Assembly (NCBI RefSeq): GCF_003143935.1
Contig: NZ_QFRX01000001.1
Location: 3,969,946-4,033,945, forward strand
Length of the DNA stretch: 64,000 bases
DNA from: Streptomyces sp. Act143
GTDB lineage: Bacteria; Actinomycetota; Actinomycetes; Streptomycetales; Streptomycetaceae
Direction of reading: 5' to 3'
Position numbers and translations under genes: made by a program. The first letter of the stretch is position 1; every line of letters begins with the position of its first letter. The notes under the pieces were generated by a model. It was not told where the DNA came from. It saw nothing but the letters and a program-made list of their open reading frames with translations, and did not search any database. This document shows positions 42,493 through 52,533 of the stretch, piece by piece.

Positions 42493-45400
42493 AGGGTGTG
42501 TCCGGGTTCCTCAGGGCCTCGGCGAGCTGTGCGCGGGACGTCACGCCCAGGCGGGGGAAGATGCGGTAGAGGTACGCGCCGATGGTCCGGGAGGCGAGGC
42601 CGAGCTGTTCGCCGATCTCCCGGTTGGACAAGCCGCGGGCGGCCAGCTCGGCGATCCGCAGTTCGCGGGCGGTGAGCAGATCGCGCGCCGCGGCGGGCCG
42701 AAACCCGCCCGGGGCGGCGCCTTCCGCCCGTTCCCCGGAGGCCCGTAGTTCCGCGGCGATCCGCGGGGCGCGTGCCTCGGCGCCCAGCATCGTGAAGCCG
42801 GCTGCCGCCTGGCGCAGGGTGGCCTGCGAGTCGGCGAACTGCCGCCGCAGCCGCAGCCACCTCCCCTCGGCCAGCCGCAGCGGCGCCTCCAGGTAGGGCC
42901 AGGGGGACAGGTCCTCGGCGAAGGCCCGCTCGAACATCGTCCGCGCGTCGTCGTCCGCAAGAACGGCTCGCGCCACCGTGAACCGGACGCCGATCACGCG
43001 GGGGCACCGCGCGCCCAGCTCCCGCTCCAGGCGGTCGAGCGTCGCGAGCGCCTCCCGGGATGCCTGCTCGGCCTTGGCCGCCTCGGCGAAGGCCACCACG
43101 GCGAACAGGGCCGCCGCGCGGGTACGCGGATCGGTGAGAAGCGAGGACAGGGCGGGAAAGGCCGCAGCGGACTCGCCGCACTCCGCCAGCGTCCAGGCCG
43201 CGCCGACGGCCAGGACCGCGTCGATCGACGGCACCGAGCGCCGGGCCGCCGCCAGGTCACGGTCGGCGGCCGGTCCGACCGGCGTGCCGGTGCGCAGGCC
43301 CCGCACCAGATCCGTCAGGAGGCGGGCGGCGGCCACGTGGTGGTCCTGGCCGTACGTGCCCTCCGCCGACTGCGCGCAGCGCCGGAAGGCGTGCTCGCCC
43401 TGCGCCCAGTTGCCCATCCCCAGGTGCGCCAGTCCCTGTCTGAGCAGCACCCAGGGCAACTGGGCGGGCAGCGCGTGGAAGCGGCGGCGGCGCTCGGCCC
43501 GCCGCCACAGGTCCAGGGCCCGCAACGGGTCCCCGGCCAGCAGCGCGGCCTCCCCGAGGCGTTCGATGTCGCGCACCGACACATCGCCCAGGTCCCGGTC
43601 GGCGCAGACGCCCGCGAGGACGGTGGCGGCCCGGCCCAGGGGGCGGACCGTGGCCATGGCGTACAGCAGCCGGGGGTCGTCGGCGCGGTCGGGCATCCCG
43701 TCGAGGAAGGCCAGCAGCGCCTTGGACCGCTGCTCGTCCCCGGCGGCCACGGGCGCCGTGATCCGGGCCAGCTCCAGCGCGTTCTGCTGCTCGGCGGGCC
43801 CGACGGGGGTGGGCCAGGAGGACGGGTCGGTGGGGTCGGGGACGGCACCCGTGCCAGGGCCGGTGGCGTGCGTCGGCGGCTGCGCGCCGGTGGTGCCGGG
43901 GTGTGCCAGGGCCTGGGCGCACAGCGTGCCCAGGGGGCCCAGCGGGTGGCGCAGGGCGTGGTGCGCCAGCGTGCGGGTCATGCGGTCCAGGCCGAGGAGC
44001 TGGGCCAGTTGGGCGGCCCGTAGCGCGCAGCGGCCCCGGTCGGCGGGGTGCGGGTGGAGGTCGGCGGCGCGGCGCAGCAGGCGTACGGCCATCGTCGGCG
44101 GGCACTGTTCGAGGGCGTCGCCGCGCACCGCTTCCAGGCGGGCCGCCAGCTCCGGGTCGGGTCCTTCCGCCGCCTGCGCCAGGTGCCACAGCGTCCTGAC
44201 CGAGCCGGGTGGCAGGACGGCCGCCAGGGCCGCGTGAGCGGCCCGGCAGCGGTCGGGGCCGGTGCCGTGGACGACCGCGCCCGCCGTCGCGGGGTGGGCG
44301 AAGTGCGGCCGCATGCCGTCGAAGAACACCAGGCCCGCGCGTTCCGCGGGTTCCAGCGCGGCGGGATCCAGCGCCGTACCGCCGATCCGGGAAGCGGCCG
44401 ACAGCAGCAGCGGGAGGTCTCCCTCGGGGTGCAGCGCCGCGACCAGAAGCAGGTCCCGGGTGCCGGCGGGCAGGCGCGCGGCGCCCGGCGCCATGGCGGC
44501 GGCCAGCCGGTCGGAGGAGGCGGGCAGGCTGGGCAGGGAGTCCTCGGCGGGCGCGGGGAGTTCCAGCAGCGCCAGGGGGTTGCCGGCCGCGGTCGCCAGG
44601 AGTTCGCGGACGGCCTGCGCGTCCAGGCCGGGCCGCCGCGAGGCCAGCAGCCGGGCGGACTCGGCCGGGGACAGCGGGCCGAGGGACAGCGTGGGAACTC
44701 CGGTCAGCGGGTCCGGCAGGGCGTGGGGCGGGCGGGAGGTCATCAGCAGGGCCAGCGGATGCCCCTTGGCGCGCCGGGCGACGAACGCCAGCACCTGCCT
44801 GCTGGGTGCGTCCAGGGCGTCCCAGTCGTCGACGGCGACCAGGAGGGGCTGTCCGGCCCGGCTGACGGCCGTGAGCACGTCCAGGACGGCGAAGGCGAGC
44901 CAGGAGTGTCCCGTGCCGGGCGCGGGGGCGCCGTCGACGAGCACGCTGACCAGCGCGTCGAGACTCGACGCGCGGGGTGGGGGGTCGATGGCCGGTGGGT
45001 GGTGCGGAGTGGCCGGATCTGCCGGGTCCGCCAGGTCTGCGGCGCCTGCCGGACGTGCCGCGTCCGCCGGGTCCAGCCCGTCCGCCTGGTCCAGCGCGTC
45101 CGGCAGCACCGGCCACACGGTCTGGAGCAGGCCTGACAGGTCAGGCGGGTTGCTCCCGCGGATGCCGGCGCACCGTAGGACCCGCATGCCCCCGGTCCGC
45201 GCCGCCCGGACCGCGGCTTCCAGCAGCGCCGACTTGCCTGTCCCGGGCTGCCCGGACAGCACCAGGGCCGCTCCCTGGTCCGTCGCGGTCGCCGCCGGTG
45301 TCGTCGCCGCGACGAGGGCCTCCCGCAGCGCACCCAGTTCCGCGGTACGGCCGACGAAGCCCAGGTCGCCGAGGTGCGCCGGGTGCGGAGAGGGGGGAGG

Positions 45401-45493
45401 CGTGGAGGTGCGCGGGGAGGCGGGCGCGGGCGTGGAGGTGGACCGTCCGTCCTCGTCCCCGGCGGGGGAGGCGAACCTGCCGTGCCCGTTCAT
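42491..45493 (-). CDS. Large LuxR-family regulator with ATPase domain (LAL type), second copy
   Basis: A 1000-residue LAL regulator: proline/serine-rich start, GFVGRTAELGALREALVAAT, Walker A GQPGTGKS near residue 83, Walker B LLVAVDDWDALD, then helical TPR-like repeats and a C-terminal LuxR HTH (LTARELRIAELAARGLSNRE, IGEQLGLASRTIGAYLYRIF, PRLGVTSRAQLAEAL). ATG 45493 (MNGHGRFAS) has GGGGGA before it; a longer frame to 45559 is possible but lacks a ribosome site. It shares domain order and the same C-terminal HTH type with the convergent LAL gene, so they look like diverged paralogues. It faces away toward an I36-like secreted protein gene. Confidence 0.92.
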   Translation of the reverse strand: MNGHGRFASPAGDEDGRSTSTPAPASPRTSTPPPSPHPAHLGDLGFVGRTAELGALREALVAATTPAATATDQGAALVLSGQPGTGKSALLEAAVRAARTGGMRVLRCAGIRGSNPPDLSGLLQTVWPVLPDALDQADGLDPADAARPAGAADLADPADPATPHHPPAIDPPPRASSLDALVSVLVDGAPAPGTGHSWLAFAVLDVLTAVSRAGQPLLVAVDDWDALDAPSRQVLAFVARRAKGHPLALLMTSRPPHALPDPLTGVPTLSLGPLSPAESARLLASRRPGLDAQAVRELLATAAGNPLALLELPAPAEDSLPSLPASSDRLAAAMAPGAARLPAGTRDLLLVAALHPEGDLPLLLSAASRIGGTALDPAALEPAERAGLVFFDGMRPHFAHPATAGAVVHGTGPDRCRAAHAALAAVLPPGSVRTLWHLAQAAEGPDPELAARLEAVRGDALEQCPPTMAVRLLRRAADLHPHPADRGRCALRAAQLAQLLGLDRMTRTLAHHALRHPLGPLGTLCAQALAHPGTTGAQPPTHATGPGTGAVPDPTDPSSWPTPVGPAEQQNALELARITAPVAAGDEQRSKALLAFLDGMPDRADDPRLLYAMATVRPLGRAATVLAGVCADRDLGDVSVRDIERLGEAALLAGDPLRALDLWRRAERRRRFHALPAQLPWVLLRQGLAHLGMGNWAQGEHAFRRCAQSAEGTYGQDHHVAAARLLTDLVRGLRTGTPVGPAADRDLAAARRSVPSIDAVLAVGAAWTLAECGESAAAFPALSSLLTDPRTRAAALFAVVAFAEAAKAEQASREALATLDRLERELGARCPRVIGVRFTVARAVLADDDARTMFERAFAEDLSPWPYLEAPLRLAEGRWLRLRRQFADSQATLRQAAAGFTMLGAEARAPRIAAELRASGERAEGAAPGGFRPAAARDLLTARELRIAELAARGLSNREIGEQLGLASRTIGAYLYRIFPRLGVTSRAQLAEALRNPDTP

Positions 45494-45708
45494 CGGTCCC
45501 CCTGCTGTGGCGCGCACGCTCCCCTCCGACGCCGAGAGCGCTCTCGTGCATGCTGCCATCCCACGGGAGGGAACGGCGAACGACAGGGGCGGTCCGTCTC
45601 CCCCGCCGGGCGGCCGGGTGAACTTTCCTCCGCCGCCCCACCGTCTCCCCTGTGCGACGTTGATCCACTTCCGAGCAGCGGGAGCGGGGACAGGAAGGAC
45701 GGTTGGGC

Positions 45709-46128
45709 ATGGGGAACCTCAAGACACGACTCGCCACCCTGGCGGTGGCGGGAGCGTCCGCCGCGGCCATCACGCTCGGCACCGCCGGTTCGGCGTCGGC
45801 GGACGCCTGGATCGGCTCCGGGGCCGACAAGTGCGGCAGCCAGTACGCCCTGTGCATCTGGGACCAGGGCAACTACCAGGGCAGCGGGATCGGCGTTCCC
45901 TGGAACGAGCTCTGGAAGCTGGGCAGCATCAGCGAGCACTACGGGTTCCTGGGCTACAACGTCTCGTCCATCATCAACAGGACCGGCGCGACGTTCTGCG
46001 GCTCCGAGTACGACTGGGGGGTGGGCAGCGCCTTCAAGATCCAGGCCTGGGGCTGGTACAGCGGCCTCGGCTCGTGGGACAACCGCATCCGGTCCATCCA
46101 GCAGTGGCCCTGTGACCCCGGGGCCTGA
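45709..46128 (+). CDS. Small secreted protein, peptidase inhibitor I36-like
   Basis: A 139-residue protein with a Sec leader (LATLAVAGASAAAITLGTAG, cut near SASA-DAW). The mature part has the I36/gamma-crystallin-like pattern YALCIWDQGNYQGSGIG, with cysteines at CGSQYALC, FCGSEYDW and WPCDPGA. The I36 family is named after SMI, a Streptomyces metalloproteinase inhibitor; many members are uncharacterised. ATG 45709 follows AGGAAGGA. An M4 metalloprotease gene lies 7 kb away, which is suggestive but not evidence of pairing. It is the intact counterpart of the broken gene at 28869. Confidence 0.8.
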   Translation: MGNLKTRLATLAVAGASAAAITLGTAGSASADAWIGSGADKCGSQYALCIWDQGNYQGSGIGVPWNELWKLGSISEHYGFLGYNVSSIINRTGATFCGSEYDWGVGSAFKIQAWGWYSGLGSWDNRIRSIQQWPCDPGA

Positions 46129-46133
46129 CACGC

Positions 46134-46177
46134 ACGTGCTGACGATGTGCTGACGTCATTCTGACCTCGTGCTGACG
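46134..46177. repeat. Four tandem 11-bp repeats (TGACG every 11 bp) between I36-like and HAD genes
   Basis: Units ACGTGCTGACG (46134), ATGTGCTGACG (46145), TCATTCTGACC (46156) and TCGTGCTGACG (46167). TGAC(G/C) recurs at 46140, 46151, 46162 and 46173, exactly 11 bp apart. It begins 6 bp after the I36-like stop and ends about 65 bp before the HAD start. Confidence 0.8.
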
Positions 46178-46230
46178 GGCCCGGCCGGGCGGTCGTCCGA
46201 CGGCCGGGTCCCGTGAAGATCCGCCCGGGT

Positions 46231-46236
46231 TAGGGT
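46231..46236 (+). promoter_or_regulatory. -10 element of a leaderless promoter for the HAD gene
   Basis: TAGGGT ends seven bases before the ATG at 46244 and there is no ribosome site, so transcription probably starts at or next to the start codon, as is common in Streptomyces. Confidence 0.5.
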
Positions 46237-46243
46237 CGGCGGC

Positions 46244-46891
46244 ATGCGCCTTGCTCTGTTCGACCTGGACGGCACCCTGGTCGACCGCCGTGCCGCGTTC
46301 GCGGACGCCATAGCCGAGTTGGTCCACGACCATGCCTACGGGCCGGACATCGAGGGCTGGCTGCGTACCGAACTGGCCGACACCGCGGACCGCGCCGACT
46401 TCGAGCGGCTGCGTGCCACGTTCCGCGTCGAGGAGTCGGCCGAGCACCTGTGGCGGGTGTACGTCGACCGCATGGCGTCCGCCGTGCACTGCCGGCCCGT
46501 CGTGCTCGACAGTCTGGCGCGGCTGAAGGACGCCGGCTGGAGCATCGGGGTCGCGACCAACGGGGCCAGTGACATCCAGCGCGCCAAGGTCCGGGCGACC
46601 GGTCTCGCCGAGCTGATCGACGGGATCGCCGCGTCCGGCGACATCGACGTGCGCAAGCCCGACGCGCGGCTCTTCGAGCTCGCCGCCGCCCGGTGCGGCA
46701 CACAGTTGACGCCCGGTGACTGGATGACCGGCGACAATCCCGAGTCCGACATCGCCGGCGGTGCGGCGGCGGGACTGCGCACGATCTGGGTGCGCGGGCG
46801 GGTGTGGCCCGAGGGGCTCACGGTTCCGCACCACACGGCTGACGACGTCGTCGACGCCGTCGACCACCTCTTGGCACACTCCACGCCGTAG
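46244..46891 (+). CDS. HAD family hydrolase
   Basis: A 215-residue haloacid-dehalogenase-type phosphatase: motif I LFDLDGTLV (Asp7 nucleophile, Asp9), cap helices up to about residue 80, motif II VATNGA, motif III Lys in VRKPDARLF and motif IV GDNPESDIAGG. The short helical cap places it with the subfamily IA phosphoglycolate-phosphatase-like enzymes acting on small phosphate esters. It has a leaderless-type start. A hairpin (46941-46962) follows the stop. Confidence 0.92.
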   Translation: MRLALFDLDGTLVDRRAAFADAIAELVHDHAYGPDIEGWLRTELADTADRADFERLRATFRVEESAEHLWRVYVDRMASAVHCRPVVLDSLARLKDAGWSIGVATNGASDIQRAKVRATGLAELIDGIAASGDIDVRKPDARLFELAAARCGTQLTPGDWMTGDNPESDIAGGAAAGLRTIWVRGRVWPEGLTVPHHTADDVVDAVDHLLAHSTP

Positions 46892-46940
46892 CGCCCGTTC
46901 GTCACGGAATGCACCACTTCGCCTCCGGCCGGATCTTCAG

Positions 46941-47024
46941 CGGCAAACACCCCGTTTTGCCGCACTGAAACATGTGACCGAGGGCTTCTCGTCGGCCGAA
47001 TGTCAGGAACGTGTTGGGTTCCTG
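46941..47024. promoter_or_regulatory. Two inverted repeats between the HAD gene and the OmpR-type operon
   Basis: CGGCAAA (46941-46947) pairs with TTTGCCG (46956-46962), a possible terminator or operator. CAGGAAC (47004-47010) pairs with GTTCCTG (47018-47024) about 75 bp ahead of the response-regulator start, a good operator candidate. An AACATGTGAC lies between. Confidence 0.5.
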
Positions 47025-47088
47025 TCGCCGTCCGGTGCCCTCCGGCCGGTTTCCACGGCAACGACCAGGTGGGGGCCGCCGCGGTTCC

Positions 47089-47094
47089 TACGAT
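47089..47094 (+). promoter_or_regulatory. -10 element of a leaderless promoter for the response-regulator gene
   Basis: TACGAT ends six bases before the ATG at 47101; no ribosome site is present. The layout matches the HAD, VTT and glycosyltransferase genes of this window. Confidence 0.45.
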
Positions 47095-47100
47095 GACCGC

Positions 47101-47827
<727 letters not shown>

Positions 47828-47838
<11 letters not shown>

Positions 47839-49630
47839 CCTCCCGCTGCGCAGAAGCCTGCGCTCGCGGCTGCTGTGGGTGTCCGCGCTGGTCTCGCTGT
47901 GCTCGATCGTCGCGACGGCCTGGCTGGTCGTCAGCCTCACCGCCGTGGCCATCGGACGGGAACGGGGGCAGGTCCTCGCCGACGACGCGCGGATCTACGA
48001 CACGCTCGTCGGGTACGCGGCCACGCATCCGGACTGGACCGGCGCCGGGCCGACGGTGCACACCCTGTCCCGGCAGACGGGCAGGCGGATCACGCTGACC
48101 GACGAAAGCCGCCGTCCGCTGGCGGACTCCGACAGCGAAGGGGCGGCAGGCCCACTCCCGTCGAGGGCGTCGGCGACGGTCGACGCGCTGGCCGTGGACA
48201 CCGCGCTCGCCCGCCGCACGGACGGCACCTCGGCCGACCGTATCGACCCGCGCGCGGTAGGCCCTTTCCGGTTGGACGGGCGGGAGAGGAAAGACCTGGA
48301 AGCGCGGGCGTCCCGGATCGCGGAGTGCCTGCGCGGTGCCGGTCCCCCGCAGGACATCGAGGTGACGCGGGCGGCCAACGGACGGGCCCAGGTCGAGGTC
48401 GACGGCCATGTCGTCGACACCGGGGACCGGTGCGGGGCCGACGGCCTCCAGCGGCGTACCCGTACGGAGAGCCGTGCCCTCACCCAGCTGGGCGGACTCG
48501 TCAACGACTGCCTCGCCGACCGCCATGCCGCGCCGGTCCGGCTGGCCGCCGACCTGACCTGGCTCCCCGCCGACGTGCGCGGGGCCCCCGACACCCGGGC
48601 GGTGACGGCCTGTCTCGCCACCGCCCGGCGCGAGCAGCTCGACCCGTACGTGGCCCCTCCCGCGCTGCTCTTCGCCACCGCGCCCGACCGCAAGATCGCC
48701 ACGTTCTTCGACCTGTCCGGCGCCAACCGCACGCGGATCGCCGCAGTGACCGTCGCGGTGCTGCTGACCACCGTGACGGTCACGTTCGTCGCGGGCACCC
48801 GGATGGTCCGTCCCCTGCGGGCGCTGACCGGCGCGGCGCAGCGGATGGCGGACGGCGACCAGGACGCGCGGGTCGAGGTGGCCGGGGACGACGAGTTCGG
48901 CAGGCTCGGCGCGGCGTTCAACCTGATGGCGAGCAGACGGCAGGAACTGGAGCAGTTGCGGCGGGCGTTGGTGAGCGACGTCGCGCACGAGCTGCGGGCG
49001 CCGGTCAGCAATGTGAGGGGCTGGCTGGAGGCCGTCGAGGACGGTGTCGTACCCGCCGACGAGAGCCTCGTCTCCTCGCTGCTGGAGGAGGCGATGCTGC
49101 TCCAGCACATCATCGACGACCTGCGCGACCTCTCGGCGGCCGACGCCGGCGCGCTGCGCCTGCATCCGGAGGACGTCGACGCGGCCGCCGTGCTCGGCCA
49201 GGTCGCCCGTGCCCATCAGGGCGGCGCCGGGTCGGCGGGGGTGGAGCTGCGGGTGGCGGCCGAGGAGGGGCTGATGCTGTCCGCCGATCCGATGCGGCTG
49301 CGGCAGGCGGTCGGGAACCTCGTCTCCAACGCCGTACGGCACACACCGGCCGGCGGCACGGTCACCTTGTCCGCGGACCGGGAGGGCGACGACGTCGTGT
49401 TCCGTGTCGAGGACACCGGGTCCGGCATCGGCGCCGAGGACCTGCCGAAGGTCTTCGACCGCTTCTGGCGGGCGGAGAAGTCCCGGAGCCGGCAGAGCGG
49501 GGGCAGCGGGCTGGGGCTGTCCATCGTCCGCAAGCTGGCCGAGGCGCACGGCGGCAGCGCGCAGGTGTCGAGCGTGGTCGGGAAGGGATCGGTGTTCTCG
49601 GTGCGGCTGCCTGGACGAGGGCTCCGGTGA
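47828..49630 (+). CDS. Sensor histidine kinase, HAMP/HisKA, with large ectodomain
   Basis: A 600-residue kinase: first membrane helix at residues 14-40, an ectodomain of about 260 residues, second helix near 304-323, HAMP (VRPLRALTGAAQRMADGDQD), dimerisation box LVSDVAHELRAPVSNVRGWL with His387, and HATPase_c (RQAVGNLVSNAVRHTPAGG, DTGSGIGAEDLPKVFDRFWR, GSGLGLSIVRKLAEAHGG). The ectodomain has four cysteines, each in a similar setting (AECLRG, DRCGAD, NDCLAD, TACLAT), which may pair as disulfides and be read as a redox or ligand signal. The Cys-Leu motif recurs in the lipoprotein gene 1.2 kb downstream. Confidence 0.94.
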
Positions 49631-49633
49631 CGG

Positions 49634-50701
49634 TCAGTTGGCGCGCTGGGCGGCCTCGTACAGGGGTCGGGTGATCGCGGAGGTGAACTGCGGGCCGACG
49701 AGGTGGCGCTCGCAGTCCGGAGTGCCGGAGTCGGCGCACACCTCACCGGCGGGGGTCAGGTAGGCGCTGTAGGTGTTGACCCCGACGACCGTGCCGAGGC
49801 CCCTCTCCGGGTCGAAGCCGGCGATGCGGGGTCCGCCGCTGGCGCCGCCGCCCATCACACACGCGGTGCCCCATTGGCCCGCGGGTTCCGGGAAGTCGGG
49901 GGTGCCGGGGTCCTCGCGGGTCGGGCCCGCGCAGTAGGCGAGGCGGGCGCCGGTGTACTCGGGCAGGCCCTGCCGCGCCGGGTCGGACGCGGAGCGCGGA
50001 TAGCCGAACTCGTACGCCGTCCGGTCGCCGGGCCGGTCGAAGGCGATGCGCTGGGCGACGCCGACGGCGTCCTGCACGGTACGGCCCCGGCTGTCGGGGT
50101 TGAGGACCACGAACGCCTGGTCGTGGCCGTCGTACCGCGCCGAGTCGAGCGCGTCGTAGCGCAGCCAGGTGGTGTCGGCCACGCCCAGTCTGCCGACGAA
50201 CTTCCCGTACGGGGCGCGGCCGTCGTGGTAGCCGGGGGCGAACATCACGTTCGTCGCCCACTGGTTGTCCTCGCCGAGCAGGTCCGGGCTGTTCACGCAG
50301 TGCCCGCCCGTCACGACGGTGCTGTGGTTGGCGCTGGTGACGACGGTGGCGGTGCAGCTGGCGTCCTCGCCGTGGTCGGTGAAGAAGAGCCTGCCCACGG
50401 TCCGGGCGAGGGTGTCGGAGCCGGTCCAGGGCGCCCCGTCAGGACCGCTCTTCGGCGGCTGGTCGGCGGCGGCCGGCTCGGTGAGGGCGGCGATGCGGTC
50501 CGGGGTCCAGTAGTCGAGTACGGCCCGCTGCTGGGCGGTGGTGACCGCCTGCGCGTGGACGGCGACGCCGTCGCCGTCCGGCGTGGTCGCGGAGGCGGGT
50601 GCGGACACGGCGATGCCCGCGGCGAGGGCCGCCGCGACGAGGACGGGCCCCCGACGCGGGGGGCGGAACATCCGGTTCTGGCGGCTGGAAGTCTTCGGCA
50701 T
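49634..50701 (-). CDS. Secreted trypsin-like serine protease (S1 family)
   Basis: A 355-residue exported protein: signal peptide (VLVAAALAAGIAVSAPASA), a propeptide-like section with PDRIAALTEP, then a chymotrypsin fold with ATVVTSANHSTVVTGGHCVN (catalytic His), DGHDQAFVVLNPDSRGRTVQ (Asp region) and CVMGGGASGGPRIAGFDPE (catalytic Ser). This arrangement with the HCVNS/GGGASGGP boxes is typical of Streptomyces secreted trypsin-like peptidases of unknown substrate. ATG 50701 is favoured because the leader starts there. It lies between a two-component system and an export operon and faces the kinase gene with only 3 bp between stops. Confidence 0.86.
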   Translation of the reverse strand: MPKTSSRQNRMFRPPRRGPVLVAAALAAGIAVSAPASATTPDGDGVAVHAQAVTTAQQRAVLDYWTPDRIAALTEPAAADQPPKSGPDGAPWTGSDTLARTVGRLFFTDHGEDASCTATVVTSANHSTVVTGGHCVNSPDLLGEDNQWATNVMFAPGYHDGRAPYGKFVGRLGVADTTWLRYDALDSARYDGHDQAFVVLNPDSRGRTVQDAVGVAQRIAFDRPGDRTAYEFGYPRSASDPARQGLPEYTGARLAYCAGPTREDPGTPDFPEPAGQWGTACVMGGGASGGPRIAGFDPERGLGTVVGVNTYSAYLTPAGEVCADSGTPDCERHLVGPQFTSAITRPLYEAAQRAN

Positions 50702-50852
50702 GGGCGGGAGCGTAGGAGGCCGGGGTCGGGATCCTGTCGGCGAACGGTTCCGTTCGTGTGGGGGCCTGCCGGTGCCGCCGCGACGGGCGGGCCGCGCAGG
50801 GGCACCGGACCGGCAAGGGTTCCTGACGGCTTCCCGACACATCGCACGGACG

Positions 50853-51464
50853 ATGACGGCCATGACCCATCCCACCAGTACCCGCCGCGGTCGTGTGCTC
50901 GGCGCGACCGCCCTGCTGTCCGGCGTCGCCGTCCTCCTGCTCACCGGCTGCGGCGGAACGGACGACGACGGCTCCGAGCGGCAGGACGTGGCCTCCCTGC
51001 GCAGTGAGGCCCCGGCCGCCGGCGGGGCGACGAGCGCGAGCGCCGCGCCGGCCGCCGACTCCGGCCGCCCCCAGCTGCGTCTGGACAGTTCGGATGCGGA
51101 GCGGGACCGCTACTGGCACGTCTACGCCACCTGCCTGAAGGACCACGGGCACAAGATGCTTCCGCAGCGCGGCCCGGACTCCGTCGACGACACCGACCAG
51201 AGCCCCACGGCCAAGGCCGCCACCAAAGCTTGCGCCGGCAAACTGCCGCTCCAGCCGCCCGAGTTGGACCGGTCGACGAATCCGCACTACGACGACGACT
51301 ACCGCGCCTATGTGAAGTGCCTGAACCGCGAGGGGCTCAAGGTCCACGCGCTGCCCGACAACTCGGGCTGGACGTACGACGGCCAGACCACGATGGGCAA
51401 CGCCCGGCAGATCGAGGTCGACAAGAGCTGCACCCTGGAGGCCTTCGGTGGCAAGACGCGGTAG
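50853..51464 (+). CDS. Lipoprotein with Cys-Leu repeat motifs
   Basis: A 203-residue lipoprotein: leader ending LLLLTGC (lipidated Cys33), a Thr/Ser/Ala linker, then a domain with four cysteines in similar settings (YATCLKDHGHKML, AATKACAGKL, AYVKCLNREGLKVHAL, DKSCTLEAFGGK). The CLxxxG/H pattern is common in actinobacterial secreted proteins. The start is uncertain between ATG 50853 and ATG 50862. The 3' end overlaps the adaptor gene by 17 bp, so it is the first gene of the export operon. A role as an accessory sensor or substrate-binding partner is inferred. Confidence 0.8.
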   Translation: MTAMTHPTSTRRGRVLGATALLSGVAVLLLTGCGGTDDDGSERQDVASLRSEAPAAGGATSASAAPAADSGRPQLRLDSSDAERDRYWHVYATCLKDHGHKMLPQRGPDSVDDTDQSPTAKAATKACAGKLPLQPPELDRSTNPHYDDDYRAYVKCLNREGLKVHALPDNSGWTYDGQTTMGNARQIEVDKSCTLEAFGGKTR

Positions 51465-52533
51465 GGCCGCCGTCGCGCTGAGCGCGGTGCTGGTCGTGGG
51501 CGTCGCGGGGGCCGGGGCGGTGGTGTGGAGCGGCGCGCACTCGGGTGAGGGCACGCGGGCCACGGCTCCGGTGCGGGTGCGGACCGCGACGGTGACCAGG
51601 ACGGATCTCTCCGACAGCCGCACGCTGCCGGGCACCCTAGGTTTCGGCAGGCCGCACGTGCTCAAGGGCGCCGGGCAGGGTGTGGTCACCGCGCTGCCGA
51701 AGCCGGGCGCCCGTGCGGTGCGCGGGCAGGCCCTGTACCGGGTCGACGACCGGCCGGTGCCGGTCTTCTTCGGCGACACCCCGTTCTTCCGCCCGCTGAC
51801 CAAGCCGGGGGTGCGGGGCCGGGACGTGAGCGTGCTCGGGGACAACCTGCGGGCGCTGGGGTACGACACCGGCCCCGCCGGGACGTCCCGGACGGGCATC
51901 GAGGGCGAGGAGTTCACCCCGGCGCTGGCCGCCGCGCTCAAGCGGTGGCAGCACGACAGCGGCCAGGACGCCACGGGCACCCTGGTGCCGGGCCGTGCGG
52001 TGGTGCTGCCCGGCGCGGTGCGGGTCGACACCGTGCAGGCGCAGCCGGGCGATCCGGCCGACGCCCCGCTGCTGACCTACACCGCGGCCGCCAAGTCCGT
52101 CACCGTGCCGGTGGAGGCCACCGACGTGGGGACCGTCAAGGCCGGTGACAAGGCGGAGATCACGCTGCCCGACGGCAGGTCGGTCCGCGGCACGGTCACG
52201 GCGCTCGGCCGTACCGTGCAGGGCAGCGGTGCCCAGGACTCCGCGACGCAGGCCGGTCCGGCCACCGTCGACGTGAGCGTCGCCCCGGACCGGGCGAAGG
52301 ACGTGGGCGGTCTGGACGCGGCGGCGGTGCAGGTGAGGTTCGACACGACGACCCGCAGGGGGGTGCTCGCCGTCCCGGTGAGCGCGCTGCTCGCGCTGCG
52401 TGAGGGCGGGTACGCCCTGCAACGCCCGGACGGCACGCTGATCGCGGTGCGCACCGGCATGTTCGCGGGCGGTCTGGTCGAGGTCAGCGGCAAGGGATTG
52501 ACCGCGGGCAGCAAGGTGGTGACGGCCTCGTGA
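51448..52533 (+). CDS. Membrane-fusion/adaptor protein with peptidoglycan-binding domain (MacA-like)
   Basis: A 361-residue adaptor anchored by an N-terminal helix (AAVALSAVLVVGVAGAGAVV). The barrel half has VRTATVTRTDLSDSRTLPG and PVPVFFGDTPFFRPLTKPG; residues about 135-185 form a peptidoglycan-binding_1 module (LGDNLRALGYDTG, FTPALAAALKRWQHDSGQDA); the C-terminal part has beta-barrel and tail motifs (VPVEATDVGTVKAGDKAEI, LAVPVSALLALREGGYAL). In Gram-positives this family links a MacB-type ABC pump to the wall. GTG 51448 overlaps the lipoprotein gene; the stop overlaps the ATPase start by four bases. Confidence 0.88.
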   Translation: MARRGRAAVALSAVLVVGVAGAGAVVWSGAHSGEGTRATAPVRVRTATVTRTDLSDSRTLPGTLGFGRPHVLKGAGQGVVTALPKPGARAVRGQALYRVDDRPVPVFFGDTPFFRPLTKPGVRGRDVSVLGDNLRALGYDTGPAGTSRTGIEGEEFTPALAAALKRWQHDSGQDATGTLVPGRAVVLPGAVRVDTVQAQPGDPADAPLLTYTAAAKSVTVPVEATDVGTVKAGDKAEITLPDGRSVRGTVTALGRTVQGSGAQDSATQAGPATVDVSVAPDRAKDVGGLDAAAVQVRFDTTTRRGVLAVPVSALLALREGGYALQRPDGTLIAVRTGMFAGGLVEVSGKGLTAGSKVVTAS

